A DNA stretch of 64,000 nucleotides, taken from Arhodomonas aquaeolei DSM 8974. GTDB lineage: Bacteria > Pseudomonadota > Gammaproteobacteria > Nitrococcales > Nitrococcaceae. The stretch's first letter is position 1, and each line of letters begins with the position of its first letter. Both the position numbers and the translations under genes were made by a program. The stretch covers positions 1 through 64,000 of the forward strand of contig NZ_KB894813.1 in the NCBI RefSeq assembly GCF_000374645.1, given 5' to 3'. The notes under the pieces were generated by a model. The model ran no database searches and had not been told where the DNA came from. It saw only the letters and a list, made by a program, of their open reading frames with translations. Of this stretch, positions 26,641-34,253 are shown piece by piece.

Positions 26641-27824
26641 CACTCGATCCGCCCCGCCGTCTTCGGATAGGCGTCCGGGTTCGCCCGCACCTGCTCACGC
26701 AACGCCTCGTACTGCTCGGTGAGGTTCCAGGGCGGTGCGGCGTAGACATCCTCGATCAGGCGTGCAAGCGACGGCGCCGGCTTGGCCTCGGCGGTCTTCA
26801 TCGCGGCAAGGATCTCGTCGCGGTACCCCTGGCGCAGGGCCTCGTCGCGCTCCGCGTCCCACCAGCCCTGCGCCTCCATGAACGCGCGGATGCGTGCGAT
26901 CGGATCGAAGCGCTGCCAGGCCTCCTCCTCCTTGCGGCTGCGGTAGCCGGAGGGGTCGTCGGAGGTGGAGTGGGCACCGAGGCGGTAGGTCATCGCCTCG
27001 ATGAGCACGGGCACGCCCTCGCTCACCGCCTGGCGCCGCGCCTCCTGCGTCGCGAGGTAGACGGCGAGGAAGTCGTTTCCGTCGACGCGGATGGAGCGCA
27101 CCCCATAGCCGACGCCGCGGGCGGCGACGCCGTCGCCGGCGTACTGCTCGCTCACCGGGGTGGAGATCGCATAGCCGTTGTTGCGGCAGAAGAAGATCAC
27201 CGGGCAGCGGATCACCGCCGCCATGTTCAGCGCGGCGTGGAAATCCCCCTCCGAGGCCGCGCCCTCACCGAAGTAGCAGATGCTGCAGCGCCCCTCGCCG
27301 GCGAGCTTCTGGCCGTAGGCGTAGCCCGCGGCCTGGGGGATCTGGGTCGCCAGCGGCGAGGAGACGGTCATGTACGACAGCGCGCGGCTGCCGTAGTGGA
27401 CCGGCATCTGCCGGCCCTTGCCGAGGTCGTCCTCGGTGGCAAAGAGCTGGTCCATGAACTGCGCCGCGGTGAAGCCGCGGTAGCGCAGCGCGCCCTGCTC
27501 GCGGTACTGGGGCAGAATCATGTCGTCCGGTTCGAGCCCGGCCGCACTGCCCACCGTGGCGGCCTCCTCGCCGGTGGCGGTGAGGTAGAACGACAGCCGG
27601 CCCTGACGCTGTGCTGCGACCATGCGTTCGTCGAGCAGCCGCGTAAACACCGCGGCGTCGTGCATCGCGAGCACGATCTCCTTCGCCACACCCGAGGGGT
27701 CGGCGCCTTCGTAGGGCCTGCCATCCTCGCCGAGCATCCCGTAGATCGGGATGGTCAGCGCGGACTCGGTAATGAAATCCGGGGTATGGATGCGCGGGGC
27801 ATCCACTGAAGACGGCGCATACAT
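26640..27824 (-). CDS. bkdA1: Branched-chain 2-oxoacid dehydrogenase E1 alpha subunit
   Basis: A 394-residue TPP-dependent E1 alpha chain. The TPP/Mg motif runs from G186-E-G188 through EGD to NN at 215-216 in CRNNGYAIS. The loop at 283-296 contains [12 protein letters not shown], matching the phosphorylation loop of mitochondrial BCKDH E1 alpha, with the regulated serine equivalent present near S286. The ATG at 27824 has a strong AGGAGGGGAG site; the 24-codon extension is rejected. It is first in the E1a-E1b-E2-kinase operon. No E3 gene is nearby, so lipoamide dehydrogenase must come from elsewhere. Confidence 0.92.
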   Translation of the reverse strand: MYAPSSVDAPRIHTPDFITESALTIPIYGMLGEDGRPYEGADPSGVAKEIVLAMHDAAVFTRLLDERMVAAQRQGRLSFYLTATGEEAATVGSAAGLEPDDMILPQYREQGALRYRGFTAAQFMDQLFATEDDLGKGRQMPVHYGSRALSYMTVSSPLATQIPQAAGYAYGQKLAGEGRCSICYFGEGAASEGDFHAALNMAAVIRCPVIFFCRNNGYAISTPVSEQYAGDGVAARGVGYGVRSIRVDGNDFLAVYLATQEARRQAVSEGVPVLIEAMTYRLGAHSTSDDPSGYRSRKEEEAWQRFDPIARIRAFMEAQGWWDAERDEALRQGYRDEILAAMKTAEAKPAPSLARLIEDVYAAPPWNLTEQYEALREQVRANPDAYPKTAGRIE

Positions 27825-28243
27825 GGCGGACTTCTCCCCTCCTCCGTGATTGTGTTCTGTCCGCGGGCCGATGCCCGCGCCGCTTATCGGTCTCAATGCA
27901 GTCTAGCAGCAGCACACCCCGCCGACGCCATCACCGGTCCTGATCCGCACCGGATAGCGATAACGCGCCCGCGAAGGGGCCGCGGACACAGTCCCCCCGT
28001 GGCCCACCGGTCTACCCGTAACACGGCGGTGATGGCGGCGCACATGGGGCTCTTCTAGGCTTACCTCCGGGGCGACCGAACCGGTCCCCCGGGATCGCCC
28101 CTGCCAGGACCCCGGCAGCGGCCGCGACGCGGCGTACGGGGGTTCCCGGCGGCGATACCGGGGTCGCGGGCATCCAGGAACATAACGACGACCGTGCCCG
28201 GACCTTCAGCCCCCGCCACACCGCAACCGGGAGGAGACAATCC
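27825..28243. other. Divergent intergenic region, no gene seen
   Basis: About 420 bp between the dehydrogenase operon and the LysM gene. It must hold both promoters, but I cannot point to convincing -35/-10 pairs. A GGGGCGA/TCGCCCC hairpin near 28075-28109 could structure the leader of the LysM mRNA. Confidence 0.4.
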
Positions 28244-29323
28244 ATGCGACGTCCACCCATTCGCCGGCACACCCTTCCCGCCGCCCTGGTTATCGCCGCC
28301 GCACTCGCGTGCCCGGCCGCCCTCGCCCAGGAGCAGTCGGGCGACAGCGGCGCCCCCGCGGACGCCCTGGCCAGCGCACAGACACGTATCACCGGCCTGG
28401 AGAACGATCTCTCAGACGCCCGCGACCGTGCGGACAACCTCGAATCACAGCTCGACGACGCCCGTGAACGCGTCGAGTCGCTCGAACAGCAGCTCACCGA
28501 GCGCACCGATGCCCGGGACCGCCTGCGTAACGAGCTCGATAAAGCGAAGGAACAGGTCGGTTCGCTGGAGGCGGAGACCGCCGAGCTGCGCAAACAGCTC
28601 ACCGCAACGCAGGGCAAGCGGGACGCCTTCGAACAGCAGCTCGCCGAGCGCACCGATACCCGGGACCGCCTGCGCGGCGAGCTCGGCAAGGCAAAAGAGC
28701 GGATCGATTCGCTGGAGGCGGAGACCGCCGACCTGCGCGAACAGCTCACCGCGACCCGCAAGGAACAGGGTCGGCTGACCGAGGCGCTGCAGAAGGCACG
28801 TCAGCAGGGCGAGGAGACCGCCGCGACACTGGACGACGCCCGCGGGACCATCGACAACCAGAAAAGCACCATCGCCCAACTCCGCGAACGCGCCGGCACC
28901 CTGAAGGATAGCCTCGACCAGGCCCGCGCCACCGTGAAGTCGCGGGAGCAGACCATCGCCGGGCTGCGCGCGCAGCTCGCCCCCGCCAACGGCGGCACGG
29001 CGTCGCTGGACGAGGCCCGTGCGCAGGCATCCGAGGCCGCGGCGCATTTCCGCGACGTACATGCCGCCCATCGCCGGGACGAGGCCGATGACCAGGCCCT
29101 CACCGAAGCACGCCAGGCGCTGCGCGTTGCCCAGTCACTGGTCGCCCGGCTGGAGCACGAAGGGCTCTACGACGTGCGCGGCGGCGACACCCTGGGCCAG
29201 GTCGCCGCGAGGTTGTACGGCGAGGCCAACCGCTGGCCCACGCTCTACGAGGCCAACCGGCACGTCCTGGAGAACCCGGACACCCTGCGTGACGGCATGA
29301 TCCTGGTGACGCCGGCCCCCTGA
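28244..29323 (+). CDS. Secreted coiled-coil protein with C-terminal LysM domain
   Basis: A 359-residue exported protein. An N-terminal signal peptide (hydrophobic LPAALVIAAALACPAALA, cleavage near ALA-QE at 28/29) is followed by a long heptad-type coiled coil (~40-250) and a LysM peptidoglycan-binding domain (~308-359, starting YDVRGGDTLGQVAARLYG). Residues 81-129 and 130-178 are near-identical 49-residue repeats. The architecture suggests an envelope protein bound to peptidoglycan, perhaps organising other factors. AGGAGA lies before the ATG. It converges with the hydrolase gene. Confidence 0.8.
   Translation: MRRPPIRRHTLPAALVIAAALACPAALAQEQSGDSGAPADALASAQTRITGLENDLSDARDRADNLESQLDDARERVESLEQQLTERTDARDRLRNELDKAKEQVGSLEAETAELRKQLTATQGKRDAFEQQLAERTDTRDRLRGELGKAKERIDSLEAETADLREQLTATRKEQGRLTEALQKARQQGEETAATLDDARGTIDNQKSTIAQLRERAGTLKDSLDQARATVKSREQTIAGLRAQLAPANGGTASLDEARAQASEAAAHFRDVHAAHRRDEADDQALTEARQALRVAQSLVARLEHEGLYDVRGGDTLGQVAARLYGEANRWPTLYEANRHVLENPDTLRDGMILVTPAP
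28484..28777 (+). repeat. Two tandem 147-bp repeats inside the LysM gene
   Basis: Units 28484-28630 and 28631-28777 encode EQQLTERTDARDRL... and EQQLAERTDTRDRL..., and stay very similar at the nucleotide level, indicating a recent in-frame duplication lengthening the coiled coil by seven heptads. Confidence 0.85.
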
Positions 29324-29331
29324 GCCGTGTC

Positions 29332-29352
29332 CCCCGGGGCTCAGCCCCGGGG
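29332..29352. terminator. GC hairpin between convergent LysM and hydrolase genes
   Basis: CCCCGGGGC-TCA-GCCCCGGGG, a perfect 9-bp stem whose 3-nt loop is the stop codon of the hydrolase gene on the minus strand. It has no T tract and could act in both directions. Confidence 0.5.
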
Positions 29353-30264
29353 CGTCGCCCCCGTCTCCGCGAGGAATCCGTGTATCGCATCGGCACACGC
29401 CGGTGCGCGTTCCTGGTGCAGGGCGTGCCCGGCGGCAGGGATTTCCGCGGTACGCAGGTCGGCGAAGCAGGCGAGTCGCGCCGACCAGTCATCGCCCCCG
29501 CGCAGACGGCGGACGACGGACGACTCGCCGCCCCAGAGCCAGAGCACGGGGGCCTCGATCGCCCGCCAGCACGCCATCGCCTCCTCGAGCCGGTAGAGCA
29601 CCGGGTTCGGCCGGCGATGGGCCGGGTCGCCACGCAGGCGCACCGCCCCGTCCACCTCCCGGCCCCAGCAGCGCGCGAGATACGCCGCCACCGCCCCGGG
29701 CATGCGGGGGTTGCGCCCGGCCAGGTGGTCCGCCAGCGCCCCGTAGTCGGGGAAGGACCGCAGGCGCGGTGTCTGTGCGAGGCTGTCCAGCCACTCCCGG
29801 TAGCGCCCAGGCGCGGTCTCCGCGGCAGTGGCCGGGAGCCCGAAGCCCTCCAGCGAGACCACCGCGCGCACCCGCTCCGGGCGCACGCCGGCGTAGAGCC
29901 CGGCGACGTTGCCACCCATGCTGTGGCCGACCAGAACCACCGCTTCGCCCGCGGGCACCGCCCGGTCGATCAGGGCGTCCAGATCAGCGAGGTAGTCGGG
30001 GAACCAGTAGCGCCCCTCGGAGGCCCGGTCGCTGTCGCCGAATCCCCGCCAGTCCGGTGCCAGCCGCCGCCAGCCGTCACCGAGGGCCGCCGCCAGCGGA
30101 CCGAAGCCGGCACCGGTATCCATCCAGCCGTGGAGCAGCAGCATCGTGGGCGCTGACGGCGCGCCGGACCACTCGTGGACGGTATAACCGACGCCGCCGA
30201 GCTCGTGCCGGCGGCTCGCGGCGGGCCACCAGTCCGGGTCAATCGATGCCGAAACGTGCTGCAT
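29341..30264 (-). CDS. Alpha/beta-hydrolase
   Basis: A 307-residue alpha/beta-hydrolase fold enzyme. The oxyanion region is LLLHGWMDTG, the nucleophile elbow is GHSMGG, and the C-terminal histidine is in PAAGHALHQE. Lipase, esterase or C-C hydrolase activity is possible; the substrate is not predictable. The ATG at 30264 overlaps the end of the SDR gene by 26 bp; a GTG at 30291 is an alternative. It is last in the operon with SDR, MtfA-like peptidase and D-2-hydroxyacid dehydrogenase. Confidence 0.8.
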   Translation of the reverse strand: MQHVSASIDPDWWPAASRRHELGGVGYTVHEWSGAPSAPTMLLLHGWMDTGAGFGPLAAALGDGWRRLAPDWRGFGDSDRASEGRYWFPDYLADLDALIDRAVPAGEAVVLVGHSMGGNVAGLYAGVRPERVRAVVSLEGFGLPATAAETAPGRYREWLDSLAQTPRLRSFPDYGALADHLAGRNPRMPGAVAAYLARCWGREVDGAVRLRGDPAHRRPNPVLYRLEEAMACWRAIEAPVLWLWGGESSVVRRLRGGDDWSARLACFADLRTAEIPAAGHALHQERAPACADAIHGFLAETGATPRG

Positions 30265-30979
30265 GCTCGCGGATATCCCATTCCTCGGCACCGAAGGCCG
30301 CCGTCTCGGTACCGGTCAGCACTGCCTCGACAAAGGCGGCCACCCGCTCCGGCGGCTCCAGCTCACCGGCCTCCTTGAGGGCGCGGAAACGCGCCACGGC
30401 AGGGAAATCCGCCTCGTCCTGCTCGCGGATGAGTGCCTGCATGTCGGTATCCACCACCCCGGGCCGCAGGCTGCCCACGGCGATGTCCCGGTCCCGGAGC
30501 TCCTCACGGAGCACCGTGTAGAGCATGTACAGCGCGGCCTTGCTGGTGCAGTAGGCCCCCCACCCCGGGATCGCCCGGTGCGCCGCCCCGGAGGAGACGT
30601 GCAGCACGCGACCGCCCGGCAGGCGGGACAGCAGGGCCTGTGTCAGGAACAGCGGTGCCTCGACGTTCACCGCCTGGCTCGCCCGCCACGCGCCCACGCT
30701 CACCCCCGCCAGCGGCCCCACGGGCTCGAGGCGGCCGGCGTTGTGCACGAGATAGCGCACGGCGCGCTCGCCCACCGCGGTGGCGACCGAGTCACGCCCG
30801 GCGGCCTCGGCGATATCCGCCGCGACGACCTCGATGCCGTCGTGGCCTTCCGCGGTTTCCTCCAAGGCCAGCCGCCGGCGTCCGACGACCAGCACACGCC
30901 CGCCCGCGCCGGCGAGGCGCCGGGCCAGTGCCCGGCCGATCCCGCTGCCACCACCGGTAATCACCGATACCGTTTCCAT
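30239..30979 (-). CDS. Short-chain dehydrogenase/reductase
   Basis: A 246-residue NAD(P)-dependent SDR. The Rossmann motif is TGGGSGIG, NAG is present in VHNAGRLEP, and the catalytic Ser and Y-x3-K are in HVSSGAAH and AYCTSKAAL. The short segments AVNVEAPLFLTQALL and LREELRD resemble sepiapterin-reductase-type SDRs, but the substrate is unknown. GAGGTG lies 5 nt before the ATG at 30979. It starts just 2 bp after the MtfA-like gene. Confidence 0.82.
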   Translation of the reverse strand: METVSVITGGGSGIGRALARRLAGAGGRVLVVGRRRLALEETAEGHDGIEVVAADIAEAAGRDSVATAVGERAVRYLVHNAGRLEPVGPLAGVSVGAWRASQAVNVEAPLFLTQALLSRLPGGRVLHVSSGAAHRAIPGWGAYCTSKAALYMLYTVLREELRDRDIAVGSLRPGVVDTDMQALIREQDEADFPAVARFRALKEAGELEPPERVAAFVEAVLTGTETAAFGAEEWDIREHAARFGID

Positions 30980-30981
30980 GT

Positions 30982-31812
30982 TCACCTCGACTCCCCGTGT
31001 CTCGATCCGCTCCGGCCGCCATGATGGCCGGCCGGCCCGTGTCCGGCGTGCGCCTCCGCGGGCGTACGCCGGTAGAAGGCCGCGAGCTGTTCGTGGACCG
31101 CCGGGAAATGGGCCGCCACCACCTCCGGCATCTCCAGGAACGTCTCACTGAATACCGCGAAGCACTCCGCCGGGTCGGTCGCCGCGTAATCGTCGATGCC
31201 CGGGTCGCGGCCCGCCTCCACCGCGGCATTGATCGCCTCGAAGGCCTCGGTGAAGGCGCGGGTCCAGGCGCGGCGGTCCATGCCACGGTGCAGCGGCGGC
31301 ATGCCGTTGGCCTCGCCGTTAAGCATGTCCAGCTTGTGCGCGAGCTCGTGGAGGACCACGTTCCAGCCATCCCGGCGGCCCCCGGCCTCCACGTCGGACC
31401 AGGACAGTATCACCGGACCGTTGTCCCAGGCCTCACCGGCCAGTGCCCGGGCCTCGTCATGCACCACGCCCGCCTCGTCCATCTCGCGGTGACGTGCCAG
31501 GAAGCCCGACGGATAGACGATCACGGACTGCCAGCCACGGTACCAGTCGATATCCAGGCCGAGCACCGGGACCGCTGCGAGGGCGGCAATGCGTACGGCC
31601 TGCTCCGGCACGAATTCACCGCCACCGGCGGCATAGAAGCGTTTGCGTGCGAGGAACAGTGTCGCCAGCTCGCGCAGGCGCACGCGCTCACCGGCATCCA
31701 GCCCGGCGAGCACCGAATCACTGTGTGTCGCCCGCCGCCAGAGCGCGTCGTCGACGGCGTAGCGGCGCAGCTGGCGACCGCGCCACCAGCCCCGCAGGAC
31801 CCGCGCGATCAC
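30982..31812 (-). CDS. mtfA: MtfA-like zinc metallopeptidase
   Basis: A 276-residue M90-family peptidase. The zinc motif H155-E-L-A-H159 is in NVVLHELAHKLD, with a downstream FSETFLE glutamate as likely third ligand. In E. coli MtfA binds Mlc and modulates the glucose PTS. The GTG start overlaps the stop of the dehydrogenase gene (GTGA). The C-terminus ends in a His/Gly-rich tail (AGHGPAGHHGG) that could bind metal. Confidence 0.85.
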   Translation of the reverse strand: MIARVLRGWWRGRQLRRYAVDDALWRRATHSDSVLAGLDAGERVRLRELATLFLARKRFYAAGGGEFVPEQAVRIAALAAVPVLGLDIDWYRGWQSVIVYPSGFLARHREMDEAGVVHDEARALAGEAWDNGPVILSWSDVEAGGRRDGWNVVLHELAHKLDMLNGEANGMPPLHRGMDRRAWTRAFTEAFEAINAAVEAGRDPGIDDYAATDPAECFAVFSETFLEMPEVVAAHFPAVHEQLAAFYRRTPAEAHAGHGPAGHHGGRSGSRHGESR

Positions 31813-32804
31813 GGCTGGGGCTGCGCCACGACGCGCACGGGCCGGCCCGCCCGCCAGGCGGCCACGTTCTCCGCGGTCTGCTCGACGACGCGCTGGCGTG
31901 CTTCAAGGCTGCCCCAGGCGCAGTGCGGGGTGACGATGAGATTCGGCAACCCGGCGGCAATCAGGGGATGGTCCGGCGCCGGCGGTTCGCCGTCGAGCAC
32001 GTCGACCGCCGCGCCGGCGATCCAGCCCTCGCGCACCGCGTGCAGCAGCGCCGCCTCGTCGACCACGCCACCGCGTGCGGTATTGATCAGGATGGCCCCC
32101 CGGCGCATGCGCCGCAAAACGCCCTCGTCCACCAGTCCGCGCGTCTGCTCCGTGAGCGGACAGTGCAGGCTGATCACGTCGCTGGTCTCAACGACCGTGT
32201 CGAACCCCACGCGTCCCGACCGCGGCGCCTGGCCGGCCCGCTCCGCCACCACGACCTCCATGCCGAGGGCGCCGCAGACACGCCCGACCTCCTCGGCAAT
32301 GGCGCCGTAGCCCACGAGCCCGAGGCGCATGCCGTCCAGCTCGCGGATCGGGTGGTCGAGCAGGCAGAAGAACGGCGATCGGCTCCACACCCCGCCGCGC
32401 ACGTCGTCGACATAGGCGGGGATACTGCGCGCGAGCATCAGCACCAGCCCGAGCACGTGCTGGGCCAGCGAGCGCGTACCGTAACCCTGGCAGTTGACCA
32501 CGGTCACGCCGTGGCGGGCGGCCGCCTCGAGATCCACGTTGTTGGTGCCGGTGGCGACGATGCACACCAGCGCCACCGCGGGATGCGCCTCGAAAAAGGC
32601 AGCGTCCAGCACCACCTTGTTGACCACCACGCAGCCGGCATCGCCGACGCGTTCGGCCACGTGCTCCGGTGGCGTGGTGCCGTACCACGCCATGCCTGGC
32701 AGCTCACGCTCCAGGGCGGAAATGTCCAGGTCACCGCGGTCCAGCGAATCGGCGTCGAGGAAGACGGCGCCCTCGCCGGGGTTGACATCGGCATTTTTAT
32801 GCAC
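31809..32804 (-). CDS. D-2-hydroxyacid dehydrogenase (glycerate/hydroxypyruvate reductase-like)
   Basis: A 331-residue NAD(P)-dependent 2-hydroxyacid dehydrogenase. The nucleotide motif is GLVGYGAIAEEVG, catalytic Arg is in NTARGGVVDE, Glu in DVLDGEPP and His in VTPHCAWGS. It is closest in appearance to HprA-type glycerate dehydrogenases; hydroxypyruvate or glyoxylate are plausible substrates. It starts with GTG preceded by GGAGGGG at 5 nt. Its promoter region contains an AT-rich block with a 20-bp palindrome. Confidence 0.85.
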   Translation of the reverse strand: MHKNADVNPGEGAVFLDADSLDRGDLDISALERELPGMAWYGTTPPEHVAERVGDAGCVVVNKVVLDAAFFEAHPAVALVCIVATGTNNVDLEAAARHGVTVVNCQGYGTRSLAQHVLGLVLMLARSIPAYVDDVRGGVWSRSPFFCLLDHPIRELDGMRLGLVGYGAIAEEVGRVCGALGMEVVVAERAGQAPRSGRVGFDTVVETSDVISLHCPLTEQTRGLVDEGVLRRMRRGAILINTARGGVVDEAALLHAVREGWIAGAAVDVLDGEPPAPDHPLIAAGLPNLIVTPHCAWGSLEARQRVVEQTAENVAAWRAGRPVRVVAQPQP

Positions 32805-32859
32805 AGGTCCCCTCCGGAGGCTTCACGGGTGTGTCATCTGGGAAAAATTTCTTATGTGG

Positions 32860-32894
32860 AATATAGAAAAACAATTTAAAAACATGTTTTTAAA
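32860..32894 (-). promoter_or_regulatory. 20-bp perfect palindrome overlapping an AT-rich promoter
   Basis: TTTAAAAACATGTTTTTAAA at 32875-32894 is a perfect 20-bp palindrome in a ~75-bp AT-rich block of an otherwise ~70% GC region. A -10-like TATATT (minus strand, 32865-32860) lies just downstream, so a dimer bound to the palindrome would cover the -35 zone of the hydroxyacid dehydrogenase operon. The binding factor is unknown. Confidence 0.55.
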
Positions 32895-32966
32895 CAAATT
32901 AATACAAGCGTGCCCGGTTTTTGATCAATCCAAAAGCGTCTCAGTGACGACGGGGATTTAGATCCC

Positions 32967-33012
32967 TTATCCGCGTTTCCTCCACAGGGTTATCCACAGC
33001 TTCTGTGGAGAA
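32967..33012. other. Cluster of DnaA-box-like sequences
   Basis: One perfect DnaA box TTATCCACA (32990-32998) is flanked by TTATCCGCG (32967-32975), TCCTCCACA (32978-32986) and, reversed, TGTGGAGAA (33004-33012), each with one or two mismatches. They lie 70-140 bp from the AT-rich block. Together they resemble a small replication-origin layout or a DnaA-titration/regulation site; the gene context is not a classical oriC neighbourhood. Confidence 0.4.
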
Positions 33013-33136
33013 CCCGGAAACCGTCCGGCGACGCCGGCCCCAGCGGTGGCACCGCCCCCGGACACCTGCCTTCGGGGTGGCGACCGGGCTACCCGCTCAG
33101 TATCATCGGTATCCCGCACCAGCGCTGTCCAGCCCC

Positions 33137-34117
33137 ATGCAGATCGGCCCGCACATGCTCGCGAACAATCTCGCCCTGGCGCCCATGGCCGGCGTTACGG
33201 ACCTGCCGTTCCGGCGGCTGTGCCGACAGATGGGCGCGGGCCTCACCGTCTCGGAGATGGTGGCCTCGGATCCGGCGCTGCGCGGCACGCGCAAGTCGCG
33301 CCTCAGGCGCGTCCACGACGGCGAGCCGGGACCGCGCGCGGTCCAGATCGCGGGCGCCGACCCGGCCATGCTCGCACGCGCGGCGGCCGACAACGTCGCC
33401 GACGGCGCCGAGATCATCGATATCAACATGGGCTGCCCGGCAAAGAAGGTCTGCAACCGCATGGCGGGCTCGGCGCTGCTCGCCGACGAGGCGCTGGTCC
33501 AGGAGATACTCCGGGCGGTGACCGCGGCGGTGGACGTACCCGTGACGCTCAAGATCCGCACCGGCGTCAGTCCCGAGCGGCGCAACGGCGTGCGCGTCGC
33601 CGAGATGGCCCAGGCAGCCGGCATCGCGGCACTGGCGGTACACGGACGCACCCGCCGGGAGGCCTACCGGGGCGAGGCCGAGTACGAGACCCTGCGCGCG
33701 ATCTGTGCCGCCGTGGACATTCCGGTCCTGGCCAACGGCGACATCACCACCGCGGAGCGCGCCCGTGCGGTGCTCGATTACACCGGCGCCTCCGGGGTGA
33801 TGATCGCCCGAGCCGCACAGGGGCGGCCCTGGATCTTCCGCGAGATCGAGCACTATCTGCGCACCGGCGAGCATCTGCCACCGCCGCCGGTCGACGAGGT
33901 CCGGGCCGTCATGCTCGGGCATCTGCATGCACTGCACGCGTTCTACGGCCCGCACCAGGGCGTACGCATCGCGCGCAAGCACATCGGCTGGTACCTCTCC
34001 GGGCGCCCCGGCGGCGAGGCGGCGCGCCGCGGGCTCGTGCGCCTGGACGACCCGCAGGAGCAGATCGGCGAAGTCGAACGGTTCTTCGACGGGCTGGCGC
34101 GCGCCGACGCCGCCTGA
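33137..34117 (+). CDS. dusB: tRNA-dihydrouridine synthase B
   Basis: A 326-residue FMN-dependent tRNA-dihydrouridine synthase. The TIM-barrel start LAPMAGVTDLPFRRL and the catalytic C100 in NMGCPAKKVCNR are diagnostic, the AKKV variant pointing to DusB. The ATG at 33137 matches the family start; the upstream open frame crosses the DnaA-box region and is rejected. No ribosome-binding site is evident. In many gammaproteobacteria dusB is followed by fis; here it is followed by a 136-bp geneless gap and an M24-family gene. Confidence 0.9.
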   Translation: MQIGPHMLANNLALAPMAGVTDLPFRRLCRQMGAGLTVSEMVASDPALRGTRKSRLRRVHDGEPGPRAVQIAGADPAMLARAAADNVADGAEIIDINMGCPAKKVCNRMAGSALLADEALVQEILRAVTAAVDVPVTLKIRTGVSPERRNGVRVAEMAQAAGIAALAVHGRTRREAYRGEAEYETLRAICAAVDIPVLANGDITTAERARAVLDYTGASGVMIARAAQGRPWIFREIEHYLRTGEHLPPPPVDEVRAVMLGHLHALHAFYGPHQGVRIARKHIGWYLSGRPGGEAARRGLVRLDDPQEQIGEVERFFDGLARADAA

Positions 34118-34253
34118 AATCGCTGCTCCCCCCCTTCCCGAAGGGTCCTGAAGCGCGCCATCATAGACCGCTTGAAGAATCGTCGGGATCGCCGCGGCGG
34201 GCGAACCGGACACCATCGCCGATCATGCAGCACATCAGCAGAGGAGACCTCCC

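Noticed and set aside
28484-28777. Repeat pair considered as a CRISPR-like array
   Set aside because: The repeats are in-frame, contiguous and lie in a coding coiled coil without spacers.
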